Assembly (NCBI GenBank): GCA_964630025.1
Contig: CAZVRG010000009.1
Span: forward strand, 1 to 30,284
Length of the DNA stretch: 30,284 bases
Direction: 5' to 3'
Source: VMFP01 sp964630025
GTDB lineage: Bacteria; Patescibacteriota; Andersenbacteria; UBA10190; CAIZMI01
The notes under the pieces: model-generated
Told to the model about the DNA's origin: nothing
The model's input: the letters and a program-made list of their open reading frames with translations, nothing else
Database searches by the model: none
Shown here: piece after piece, positions 7,617 through 16,500 of the stretch
Layout of the letters: each line of letters opens with the position of its first letter
Numbering within the stretch: the stretch's first letter is position 1
Position numbers and translations under genes: made by a program

Positions 7617-8507
7617 ATGTCACACGATCCGGCGAAGATGACGGTGCTCCGTCATTTTCTCACGTTTGTCGCACAGTACCTTCCGTTGCAGGATGCCCGT
7701 CTCGCCACCCTCGGTGGCGAAGGATGGGAGGCCGAACTCTGGCTTTCCGCCGGGGTACGGCCAGAGAACGGGTGGCTCATCGAGCGCGAACGAGAAGCGA
7801 GCCGCCGTCTCATCGTAGAGTCACCCTATCGGTATTGCCCAAGCCTCGGAAACTTTCCCAATGTTGTCCGCGATGCCTATGGCGACACGGTCGGCGTGGA
7901 TGGGTTTCATCTCGATCTGTGCGGAACGCTGGAGCGGAGCTTTAAGCCGTTTCTTCCCGTGATCCCACTGGTTATCTGGCGGAGTACGGGCCGCTGTCTC
8001 GCAATTACGGTCGCCGACATGCGTCGCAACCGTACACTCGAACGTTTCCGAGCAATTCGACGGTGTGCCGACTGGTATCTCGGTCCGGAACTTTCCCGCT
8101 CTTTGTTCCAGTTTCTTCTGCGAGAACAAGGAGGACTTCCGTCCCTCACGCGGTCGGATGCTCCGCAGACCGCAAATCCCGAAAAGGGAGCGCGGCGAGA
8201 GTTCGGGTTCTTCTTTCGTCTGTTCCGACTTCTTGTCGGTGGCGGATGGAGAATTACCGCGCTCCCCGATCGCATCGAGCGCATCGTGTACGTGTCCGGC
8301 TATGGCGGACGCGCATTCCGGATGCGCACGTATCTGTTCCACTTCGGCGATCTCACGACGGGATCGCGCGCGCAGCTGGCGCAACAGTTCATTACCCGCT
8401 GGATGGAAAGTTCTCTCCGCATTCTTCAGCGCAGCGGAGTGAACGGCCAGATCAACATCAGCGCTGGAAACACTACTGAAAGGAGCACGCCCCATGGCAC
8501 CGTATGA
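7617..8507 (+). CDS. unknown protein with DGFHLDLCGTL motif, possibly methyltransferase-like
   Basis: 296 residues from the ATG at 7617 with GGAGG 8 nt upstream; a TTG directly before it is less likely. Around residue 100 the sequence DGFHLDLCGTLE is followed by a hydrophobic strand (PVIPLVIWR) and GRCLAITVADMRRNR. An LD-[LFY]-CG motif followed by a strand of this kind occurs in Rossmann/methyltransferase-like proteins of phages and CPR bacteria, so I suggest a degenerate methyltransferase-type fold, with low certainty; no clear SAM-binding glycine motif is visible. The C-terminal half is rich in arginine and aromatic residues. The end overlaps the next gene by 14 nt, so the two are co-transcribed and probably translationally coupled. 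Confidence 0.7.
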   Translation: MSHDPAKMTVLRHFLTFVAQYLPLQDARLATLGGEGWEAELWLSAGVRPENGWLIEREREASRRLIVESPYRYCPSLGNFPNVVRDAYGDTVGVDGFHLDLCGTLERSFKPFLPVIPLVIWRSTGRCLAITVADMRRNRTLERFRAIRRCADWYLGPELSRSLFQFLLREQGGLPSLTRSDAPQTANPEKGARREFGFFFRLFRLLVGGGWRITALPDRIERIVYVSGYGGRAFRMRTYLFHFGDLTTGSRAQLAQQFITRWMESSLRILQRSGVNGQINISAGNTTERSTPHGTV

Positions 8508-9087
8508 AGACTTGAAACGGGTTATGACGCCCATTATCCAAACGATTGGCGGCGACGTGGAACGTGAGTTCAACGAACTGCTTGCCGTGGCGACAGCGGC
8601 GCGGGAGTCACGCAGTATGCTCGACCGCGCATTTGGCCAGCCGGCCGCGGCAGCGCCGCCGGCACAGACGGCATCGCCCGCCGCGTCCGCATCGGTGAAT
8701 CCGCCGAAGCGCGGTCGGGGGCGTCCACGAAAACATCCGGTTACGGACGACAACGGGATCGATACAGCGGAAAAACTGAAGGTTGAGATTCAGTTTGATC
8801 TGCTTCGCGCAGAGGCGGAAGGCCCGGAGGCGCTGACGGCAGAATTTGCGGAAGCCTACAAGCGCCTGAAGCTGACCGGCCGGAAGTACACCGACAAGAG
8901 TCGCCACCGCCGCGTTACCAGCATGCACGCATGGACGCACGGCAAGTTTGTCGGCAAGTACGTGCAGCGTTTCCTCAAGGTCTTTGGTGAAGATCGCTTG
9001 CCGGAACTCGCTGCGACATACACGAAGATTCAGGGCTCGGCAGTGACTGTCCAAGACTTGAAGCGTAAAGCAGAGCAGGAAAAGTAA
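8494..9087 (+). CDS. AT-hook DNA-binding protein
   Basis: 197 residues from the ATG at 8494, with AAAGGAG upstream inside the preceding gene. Three parts are visible: a helical N-terminus (1-48), an Ala/Pro-rich linker (about 49-70), and an AT-hook (KRGRGRPRKHP, residues 72-82), the minor-groove-binding motif. The C-terminal 110 residues are charged and helical, with a basic KYTDKSRHRRVTSMHAWTHGKF segment. It is therefore a likely DNA-binding or nucleoid-type protein; the C-terminal domain is not recognised. Overlap with the 7617 gene implies a joint function. The neighbouring hairpin arrays are poor in A and rich in T on this strand, but whether the AT-hook binds them is speculation. Confidence 0.8.
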   Translation: MAPYEDLKRVMTPIIQTIGGDVEREFNELLAVATAARESRSMLDRAFGQPAAAAPPAQTASPAASASVNPPKRGRGRPRKHPVTDDNGIDTAEKLKVEIQFDLLRAEAEGPEALTAEFAEAYKRLKLTGRKYTDKSRHRRVTSMHAWTHGKFVGKYVQRFLKVFGEDRLPELAATYTKIQGSAVTVQDLKRKAEQEK

Positions 9088-9095
9088 GTTGTTCT

Positions 9096-9136
9096 ACACG
9101 GAGATCGGTATATCTGATCTCCGTGTTTTATTTTTA
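9096..9136 (+). terminator. intrinsic terminator after the AT-hook gene
   Basis: ACACGGAGATC (9096-9106) pairs with GATCTCCGTGT (9116-9126), followed by a T-rich tract. Confidence 0.9.
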
Positions 9137-9141
9137 GAGAC

Positions 9142-9170
9142 TTGTCTTTCATTGTGCCGTGCGCTAGAGT
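9142..9170 (+). promoter_or_regulatory. promoter of the methyltransferase gene
   Basis: -35 TTGTCT (9142-9147), 17-bp spacer, -10 TAGAGT (9165-9170). The -10 is the same as in the helicase promoter at 10053. Confidence 0.65.
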
Positions 9171-9211
9171 GCTTCCGCGTTGTTCATTTGAGTGTTCTTG
9201 GAGGGTTGGTT

Positions 9212-10000
9212 GTGTTCTCCATTGATACCTATCTTACGGGGTTACGTGCCGTGTCCGTGTCGGCGCAGCTCTTTCAGGAAATCGTCGAGCGCCACGCGGA
9301 GGATCCGCGGGTGCAACGATATTTCGAGCTCGGCGCGATGCTTGAGGAACGCGAGGATGAAGAAAGCTCTCAAGCGTTCTACACATTTGTGTACACCGCG
9401 ACGGTGCCCGAGCTTGGACTCCCCTGGGCAACAGCCTCCACCTGCGCCTTTCGCCTCGGGTTTGAGCGAGCGACACTGCCGCACCTTGCGGAATTCTGTG
9501 CACACGCAGAATGTATTTTGGAAGCGGGGTGTGGGGAAGGTATGGCGCTTGGCTTTGTGGCACTCGCGCATCCGCATGCGCGCATCGTTGGTGTCGACAG
9601 AATTCCGTGCGCTCTCGATCTCGTGCGAACACACGTGGCTCATCTCGGTTGCAAGAATGTGACGTGTATGGTGGGCGACCTATTCGCCGAGCGTCCACGA
9701 GAACGCTTCGATCGCATTCTCTGCCGCAATGTGTTCGGCGGATGCAAGTCCGTTCGGTCAAGAGATTCTGTTCCAAAGCTTGCGCAGCAATTTCGCATAC
9801 TTCGGAAACTTCTCGCGGATGACGGACGCATCTGGTACAGCACCACGCCGAGTCCGCAGAATCGCCGGTATCGGGTGGAGTATGTGACCAAAGCGGCAAC
9901 TCACGCAGAACTGGCGATTGACGAAGCGCGCACTATTCCGTTTTCGAACTGGTTTGGCGAGCAAGAACAGCATCTCGCGTTTCTCTTGCGCCATGCGTAA
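9212..10000 (+). CDS. class I SAM-dependent methyltransferase
   Basis: 262 residues from the GTG at 9212. The frame is open further upstream, but that stretch contains the previous terminator and this gene's promoter, and GGAGG lies 7 nt before this GTG. Residues 103-110 (LEAGCGEG) are motif I, the glycine-rich SAM-binding loop. VGVDR (126-130) closes strand beta2 with the aspartate expected to hold the ribose, CMVGDLF fits motif II/III, and RFDRILCRNVFG fits the motif IV strand. The 100 N-terminal residues are helical and would be the substrate-recognition part. No target motif such as NPPY is seen, so DNA adenine methylation is not indicated; RNA, protein or small-molecule methylation is open. 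It is monocistronic with its own promoter and terminator. Confidence 0.8.
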   Translation: MFSIDTYLTGLRAVSVSAQLFQEIVERHAEDPRVQRYFELGAMLEEREDEESSQAFYTFVYTATVPELGLPWATASTCAFRLGFERATLPHLAEFCAHAECILEAGCGEGMALGFVALAHPHARIVGVDRIPCALDLVRTHVAHLGCKNVTCMVGDLFAERPRERFDRILCRNVFGGCKSVRSRDSVPKLAQQFRILRKLLADDGRIWYSTTPSPQNRRYRVEYVTKAATHAELAIDEARTIPFSNWFGEQEQHLAFLLRHA

Positions 10001-10005
10001 TGAGC

Positions 10006-10037
10006 ACCGGATGAGCCACAACGCCATCCGGTTTTTT
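10006..10037 (+). terminator. intrinsic terminator of the methyltransferase gene
   Basis: ACCGGATG (10006-10013) pairs with CATCCGGT (10025-10032), then T6. Confidence 0.85.
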
Positions 10038-10052
10038 CATGCGTGTCGACGC

Positions 10053-10081
10053 TTGACAAGACGCAGCACATACAGTAGAGT
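10053..10081 (+). promoter_or_regulatory. promoter of the helicase gene
   Basis: -35 TTGACA (10053-10058), 17-bp spacer, -10 TAGAGT (10076-10081). Confidence 0.75.
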
Positions 10082-10087
10082 CCACCC

Positions 10088-10129
10088 CTTCCGGTCTTCG
10101 TAGTTCCGGAAGCGTTCGGAACGTTTTTT
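10088..10129 (+). promoter_or_regulatory. probable transcription attenuator in the helicase leader
   Basis: Two mutually exclusive stems occupy the 5' leader. CTTCCGG (10088-10094) can pair with CCGGAAG (10106-10112). Alternatively GTTCCG (10103-10108) can pair with CGGAAC (10117-10122), and that stem is followed by G-T6 (10124-10129), a classic intrinsic terminator. The stems share bases 10106-10108, so the first acts as an antiterminator. It lies between the promoter and the start codon, so it can only serve to make helicase transcription conditional. The trigger is unknown. Confidence 0.65.
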
Positions 10130-10163
10130 CACAACCTTTTTCTGAAAGAAAGGATAACGGCTC

Positions 10164-12116
10164 ATGATTGAACTCCCCGTACTGACTGCTGAAGGGATTC
10201 TTAGCGAGTTTCCGTCGGAAGGAAAGTTTGCCGACGGTGCTCGTCCCGAACAAGTTCTTATTATTCGGGCCATCGGGGACGGTAAATTCATCATCGAGGG
10301 GCCGACCGGAATCGGCAAATCCCCGATCGAGTACGCCGTCCTCAAAACCGCACTGAAGGCGTTTGGTGGCGTGGTGTTCTGGATCGCCCCCACAAAGGCG
10401 ATCGTGGACCAACTGCGCACCGACTTCCCGGACGTCAAAGTCGTCTACGGAAGCGATGACACTCCCTGCCTGTACGCAGCACGGGGGTACAACGCTCAAG
10501 TGCCGGTGGAAATCCTTCCGGAACGTCTTCTGGACATCACGAAGGACCGAACAGTACCCCGTCGAAGTGAAGTGCCGTGCGCGCTCATCAATGGGCAGTG
10601 CGAGCACTACGTTGATCCGGACACGGGGCTCACCCGCGTCCCGGGCGCTACGCCGTGTCCGTACTACCAGTCCATCGCCGAGGCGAAGAAGGGCGGCATC
10701 GTTCTCACGACGATGTCGTTCTACCTTCACACGCAGCTCTTCGGAAAACATTTCGACACTCCGAAGGTGCTCGTCATCGACGAAGGGCATCGGCTCGCCG
10801 ACGTCATCCGCTACACACTAAGCTACGAGATCACGGACTGGCATATTCAGCAGTCCGTGGATCTCCTCACGCGCGTGGGGTTGGAGAACGACGCGCGAAC
10901 ACTCCAGAGATTTCTTGGCACGCTGCGCCGCATTGCGCAATCGCGCAGGCGCGACGCGCACGAAGAACATCTTCTGGAGGAAGAAGAAGTGCGCCGACTC
11001 ATCGAGATTCTGGAACTGATCGATGAAAGTCGGATCAAGGCGGCGATACAGGAAGCACGGCGGACAGGCACGCTGAGTCCGAGCACGGACGGCGTTGTTC
11101 TAAAAAAACTCGCGGACCTGACGCGGGATATTCCCCGCTATGTCCGCGCCTTCGAATTCGCACTGGAAACGGAGGAGCGGCGCCCGCTCAACTACATCTG
11201 CGCGTTCTATCGCGCGGAGAAGGGAGAGAAGGGCAAAACGCAGTACAAGCTCATCGTGCGGGCACACCACGTCGCGCCGTTGATTCGCAAGCGCCTGCTT
11301 GCGGAGCAGCACACGCTCGTGTTCTCGGCAACGATCGGCAATCCCGAAATCTTCCGGTATGAAACCGGTATCGGGACGCGAGATGGCATGAAGGAAGCGT
11401 TCTTCACGCTTCCCTCGAAGTTTTCGACAGAGCAAACCCGTCTCTACATGCCGACGGACACACTGAACCTGTCGTACGGCGAGCACAAGAAGCGCGGAAC
11501 GCCGAAGATGCTTCGGCTTGTGGCTACTGCCTGCCAACGATTCGCGGAGCAAGGCCACCGCAGTCTCGTTGTGGTTGTTTCCAATCACGAACGGGAACGG
11601 TTCCTCACGATCGCGAATGAGGTGGGGCTGCTGGCAACAAGTTACGGAAACGGGAAAGTGGCGGTGGATGTCGCCAAACGGTTCAAGGATGGGCACGGCA
11701 ACGTGCTCGTGGGCACAGTGGCGAACTACGGAGAGGGCATCGATCTTCCGAAGCAAGTCGCTCCGGTGATCTTTTTCCTCCGGCCGAGTTTCCCGAATCC
11801 TCACGATGCGTTGTCGCAGTTTGAAAACCGCCGATATTCAGGCGGTCAGGTGTGGGCCGTACGGATGTGGCGAGCGATGGTGCAGGCACTTCAGGTGCGC
11901 GGCCGCAATATACGCGGCCCCGGCGATCTCGGAGTGACCTTCTTCATCTCGCAGCAGTTTCGCAAGGTGGTATACCCCGCCCTGCCGGAATGGCTGCAGC
12001 CGGCATACCGCGGCGAATGGTCGTGGGAGGACTGTCTGGTGGACGCCGAACGCTTGCTCGGCGGTGCGCCGGATAGGAATTCCCCCGCACTGACGGCGCC
12101 GAGCGTTCTCGTTTAG
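10164..12116 (+). CDS. DinG/XPD-like superfamily 2 helicase with a probable Fe-S cluster
   Basis: 650 residues from the ATG at 10164 (AAGGA upstream). Walker A is GPTGIGKS (46-53), motif Ia lies around PTKAIVDQL, the DEAH-type box is DEGH (206-209, an A-to-G variant), motif III is SATI, and motif VI is in QALQVRGRNIRGPGDLG near residue 575. Four cysteines between Walker A and the DEGH box (102, 139, 146, 165) sit where XPD and DinG bind their 4Fe-4S cluster. These enzymes unwind DNA 5' to 3', and DinG acts on R-loops and G-quadruplexes. Length fits the family. It is monocistronic, controlled by a leader attenuator, and followed by the longest arrays (D and E). A role in clearing RNA-DNA hybrids at those heavily structured transcripts is possible but only inferred. 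Confidence 0.88.
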   Translation: MIELPVLTAEGILSEFPSEGKFADGARPEQVLIIRAIGDGKFIIEGPTGIGKSPIEYAVLKTALKAFGGVVFWIAPTKAIVDQLRTDFPDVKVVYGSDDTPCLYAARGYNAQVPVEILPERLLDITKDRTVPRRSEVPCALINGQCEHYVDPDTGLTRVPGATPCPYYQSIAEAKKGGIVLTTMSFYLHTQLFGKHFDTPKVLVIDEGHRLADVIRYTLSYEITDWHIQQSVDLLTRVGLENDARTLQRFLGTLRRIAQSRRRDAHEEHLLEEEEVRRLIEILELIDESRIKAAIQEARRTGTLSPSTDGVVLKKLADLTRDIPRYVRAFEFALETEERRPLNYICAFYRAEKGEKGKTQYKLIVRAHHVAPLIRKRLLAEQHTLVFSATIGNPEIFRYETGIGTRDGMKEAFFTLPSKFSTEQTRLYMPTDTLNLSYGEHKKRGTPKMLRLVATACQRFAEQGHRSLVVVVSNHERERFLTIANEVGLLATSYGNGKVAVDVAKRFKDGHGNVLVGTVANYGEGIDLPKQVAPVIFFLRPSFPNPHDALSQFENRRYSGGQVWAVRMWRAMVQALQVRGRNIRGPGDLGVTFFISQQFRKVVYPALPEWLQPAYRGEWSWEDCLVDAERLLGGAPDRNSPALTAPSVLV

Positions 12117-12147
12117 CAGAGCGAGCAACGCAACAAGATGTTCATTC

Positions 12148-12177
12148 GCGGGAACTGGCTTCCAGTTCCCGCTTTTT
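12148..12177 (+). terminator. intrinsic terminator of the helicase gene
   Basis: GCGGGAACTGG (12148-12158) and CCAGTTCCCGC (12162-12172) form a perfect 11-bp stem with a 3-nt loop, followed by T5. Confidence 0.92.
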
Positions 12178-13480
12178 CCTCTCTCCCGCGGCGCGATCTT
12201 TAGCGACCCAGAGTATCATTTCGTTTTGTGCGGAGCAGAAATAAGATTTTCTGCTGTGTTGATCCTCTGCCGTCATGCACGGTAACGTGTATTTGCGCAT
12301 AGTTTTCTTCTCTGCCGTCACGCGCTGCGCTGTGTGGCACCGGTTAAGGGCAGGAACAGTGTGTTTCTGCTGCGTTGGTTTCCTGTGTCCTGTAGTCTCG
12401 CGTCGCACACTCACCCGACTTGCTCCGATGCGAACAGCAGTCTTCTTATGAGCGGAACTCCGAGTTTCGCTTTGGTGGTACTGACGTCCTCTTCGCTATC
12501 TCAAAGCTGACCGGCGTCTAGCACGTATCTCTTCAGTGCCGAGCAGAGACATGCTCTGCTGTTGTGCGTTCTCTCGAGTACGGTACCTTGGGCTCCTCTT
12601 TTCTCGCATAAGCTGTACTCCCGTGCCGTCGTAGAGCAGGAACAAGCGTTTCTGCTACGGTTGTCGTGCTGTTCAGCATTGCAACGCGGCCTTGCCTATC
12701 GTGACGCCCCGCGTCGTGTACTTCTGTATGTCACAGCAACGCACACCACAGGGCGGGTTGAATCTCAATTCGCCGCGATTCTCTTGGAGTCTCCTTATCT
12801 CCTCCACCGTCACGCGTGCCTTTGCAACGTCCGGTGCGGGGCAGGTATATTATCTGCCATCATTTCGGTAGTGTTGAGCTGTGTTCGCTGGAGCGGGTTT
12901 CGCACCGGTCCAGTCCGGAGCGGGAATGACTTCTCGCTGTCATAGCAACGTCAAGCTACGCAGTGCTTTGTCGTCCAACGCACACTGATGACGAGTCCAG
13001 CACGGTCGTTCTTCGCATGGTGGTGCAAAGAGCGGGTGTAAGACACTCGCTGTGATTTTTCTAGAGATCCGTTTGGTATTGTCAGATCCTCTGGCGCGGA
13101 GTTAGATGCTGTACGCCTCATCGCGGTCAGGAGCAGAAATCAATCTCTCTGCTATGGTTGTTCACCTCTTTGGGACTCCGCGTGGCGGAGTTACGTAACC
13201 CTGTGCAACCCACAATTCTTTTCCGTTTAGGGCGTGAGCACATGCTTTCGCCGTTATGTATCGCAGCTTTGAACCAGAAGTGTGCGGCATACTTCCTTCA
13301 TCTTATGTATGGTTCCACGGCGTGTGGTTTGGTGCGGCAGCGAGACTCTGTCGCAGCGATGCTTTAGCGCAGACTCTCGCATCATGAAGTCGTGTTCAGC
13401 CGACTTTTGCGGCGCAGCGCCCACCATTGTTCTCTCTAGAGCAGGAATGCACATTTCTGCTGTTATAATCTCGACATTCA
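12178..13480 (+). ncRNA. hairpin array D (12 periodic hairpins)
   Basis: No gene. Stem-loops lie at 12234-12255, 12350-12370, 12451-12471, 12542-12560, 12635-12656, 12752-12774, 12840-12858, 12919-12938, 13031-13051, 13132-13153, 13231-13252 and 13440-13461. Spacing is 79-117 nt, with one position (about 13331) occupied only by a poor stem. Examples are AGCAGAAA with TTTCTGCT, AGCAGAG with CTCTGCT, AGCGGGTGT with ACACTCGCT, and GGCGGGTTG with CAATTCGCC. No TTGACA-type promoter is visible after the helicase terminator (only a lone TATCAT near 12214), as for array B. It ends at the terminator at 13481. Confidence 0.7.
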
Positions 13481-13512
13481 AGCGGAGATTCCCTCGTGAA
13501 TCTCCGCTTTTT
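13481..13512 (+). terminator. terminator of array D
   Basis: AGCGGAGATTC (13481-13491) pairs with GAATCTCCGCT (13498-13508), then T-rich sequence. The stem is essentially the same as that of the array E terminator at 16575. Confidence 0.92.
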
Positions 13513-13519
13513 CTTTAGG

Positions 13520-13548
13520 TTGACAGAAATCTCTCTTTCTCGTATGAT
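13520..13548 (+). promoter_or_regulatory. promoter of hairpin array E
   Basis: -35 TTGACA (13520-13525), 17-bp spacer, -10 TATGAT (13543-13548): the closest to consensus in the window. It lies just downstream of the array D terminator. Confidence 0.85.
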
Positions 13549-13554
13549 CCATCG

Positions 13555-16500
13555 GCTGTTTATCACTCCTTCGGGGTGATATAGGGATGCTGTTTTGACA
13601 ATTCATTCCGTGCAGTTACCGTCAACCTGCTGTAGTCCACGCTCCAGCGCCGTCATGTACCGCACGGTTACACAGCGTACAGATTCCTATTGTTCTGTTC
13701 AGGGCGGGGATAAACATCTCTGCTGTGGTCTGACTTACGCTTTGCTCGCTCGCGTGGCGTAGAGTTCCGTAGGCCGACCCGCAGTTCATTCTGGAGCGGA
13801 GGCAAAAGCCCTCGCTGTTGTTACATAGCCTACAGTCGCGTTCTGTAGACTTACCCAAGCTATACTGCGTCATGTTCAGTCCCGTTTCGTCCGGAGCAGG
13901 CCGTATGGTTTGCTGTGGTGGAACGCAACGTACTGTTGAGTTTCACAGCCCTCAGTTGACTTGTGCAATCTACACTCCTGCGCAGAGGCGAGTGCCTTTG
14001 CTGTCGTTTCACTTCCCCGCAGCTCTGCAGAGTGTAGCTTTGCAAGTAAAGTAATCATGAGTTAGGCAGGCTCGAGTACAGAGCGAGAACCTCTCGCTGT
14101 CATCGTATGAGGTGTAGCCGCGTTGAGCGTGTTCACCCAGCCTTGAGTTTTTCGCGATGCGGTGTGGGGCAGGCGCTATAGCCTGCCATTATTTCTCGGT
14201 GTCCACCTGCGTTCAGTTACGTCACGCAGAGCTACGTCGACACGCCTAGGGTTCGGTTACGTTCGGAGCAGAGGCAAAAAGCCTTTGCTGTTATTTGACC
14301 CAGACCACAGTCGCGTTCTGTAGGCTTCCCCAAGCTATACTGTGTCATGGTTCAGTACCGTTTCGTTCTGTGCAGGCAGCATGTGTGCTTGCTTTGATGC
14401 AGCATCCTCATCACCCGTTGAGTAAAGTTTCCTCTCCTCCACATTCGTGCCGATCAGTTGAGCGCGGAGCAGAGTTATATTATTCTGCTATGATCGCGAG
14501 TTTCGCAGCGCGTCGCGGCCTTCGTTCCTGTCCCTCGTCCCAGAGTGGTCCACGGTGCGGCGCGTATCGTGTCGCAATACTGATAGCGGTATAGCTGTCT
14601 TCAGCTTCGCCGAGTCCCGTGGCCCGGTCTACCGTATTGCCAAATCAAGTGCGGAGCAGGGTCTTTCCTTGCTGTAACTACCGTTCAGCTACGTCTCGCA
14701 CTCTCGTCTAGTGTTTTGTCCGCTGCCGTTTACTACCTTTTCGTACTGTTTGCTACCGAGCGGAGTCAATAGATTTCGCTGTGGTCGTGAAGATTTCCCC
14801 CGATCTGTTGTTATGCGCTCTGTGTTCCCGTACAACAGTGTCCCCTAGTGCATCGCACTCTCAGCTCCCGTGCGGCAAAGATGTTTGTCGCAGCGATACC
14901 CGTACTGCTGCGTCCAGCTCCGCGGACTTTTACCCGGTCACTTTACGCTCAGTCCCGCAGTGCATCCCGTTCTAGTGCTCGGAGCAGATCGTACCCGATT
15001 TGCTGTAGTTGACCCGCGCTAGCGTCCCATTTTCCATACTGCGTTTTCGTGTGGTTGCGTAGCGAGCAGGCATCAGTGTTGCTTGCTGTTATTTCCCGCT
15101 ACGTTCAGATTCGTGCGCCATGCCTGCCTAGTACATAGTGCTGCGCGGAGCAGGAAACAGGCTTTCTGCTTTTCTTTGCCAGAATAGCGCAGACTATTGC
15201 ACCGTGGGCCGCTCTGACGCCAAGCATGCTTTTGTTGATCGCTGTACACTCCCGAGTAGGGGAAACAGTCCCTACTGTCGTTTCGCTAACGTCACGCAGA
15301 GTTACGCCGACATGCCCAGGGTTCGGTTACGTTCGGAGCAGAGCCAGAAGGCGTTGCTGTGTATGTGTACTCCAGCAGGAAGACCTTGAGTAGAGTTAAC
15401 CTCCGCTCTGTCTATCGCCGTCTCGTCTCGGGCAGGGAGAATCCTCTCTCTGCCGCGCTTTTCCACCGGTGTCGTGTTCTCCGTCCTGTTGTCCAGCTAA
15501 CAACGCTCCTTCACCGAAGAGCTTCGTTTCGACGAGTTCCGGGCAGAAGCTTTGTGTTTTTGCCACGCTTAAAAGTGTCGTGTCCCTTTCTCCAGTCACG
15601 TCCAGCCATCCGGTGTCCCGTACTCTATGGCCCCGTACCGCAAACTTCCGGGCAGTGCAACAGCTCTGCCGTTCTGCGCTTCGACTGTCGGACTCATGTT
15701 GCGCACCGTTGCGTTACGTTGAGCGAATTGGCGCCGAGTGCAGTTATGAGCAGGTCGTTACGAACCTGCCATGGTTTTTGACTCAAGTGACTTAACGCAA
15801 GTTTCGGCACTCTTGAGCCCCTGGTGCAGAGCAGACTTTTTCCTCCTGTCACATTCCAGACCATTGCGGGGTAGAGTCACATAGGGGCAGGATCGAGTAT
15901 TCCCTGCCGCGATTCATTTGCGTTGCCCATCCCAACGTAGACTCTTCCGGGTTGGCCCAATGCGCAGTCCGGGGCAGGAACAAGCGTTTTTGCCTTCGTC
16001 TTCAGCAGGGCCTCGCCACGTCCTGTTTCCTACCGTCAGCCAATACAAGCTCGAGTGGGGAGCGGATACATTCAGTATTCGCTGTGGTTATCACGCCGCT
16101 GTGTTCAGTAATCTTGAGCCCGCATGCTTACGTGTGTCTCTGTAGCCTTCGGAGCGGGCCGCAGTGCGGTTCGCTGCCCTTTTGGTCTCACGTTGTGCAC
16201 AGTTGCCTTACGTTGGGCGAACTGGCATCGGGTGCCGTTCAGGGCGGGTGGCTGCACTTCACCCGCCATTTTTTCTGGCTACTTTCTGGCTGCGTAGTGT
16301 ACCGTGTTGTTTCGTACCGTGCATCGGGGTTGAGCAAAGTTAGGTACGGGGCAGAATCGTCATAATTCTGCCATCTTCATTGAGTGTCGTATCGTTGAGT
16401 CATCTGCGCTGTTCAATAGTTATCTTCAGCATTCTTCGCTACTGGGCGGGGTGTCTAAGCCTTGCCATCTCATGCTGTAACCCTCAGTCATGTCCCGTAC

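Noticed and set aside
14219..15358. tRNA-like pieces (GGGTTCGGTTAC before the stems)
   Set aside because: The T-loop-like word is not followed by an acceptor stem, and no cloverleaf can be drawn.
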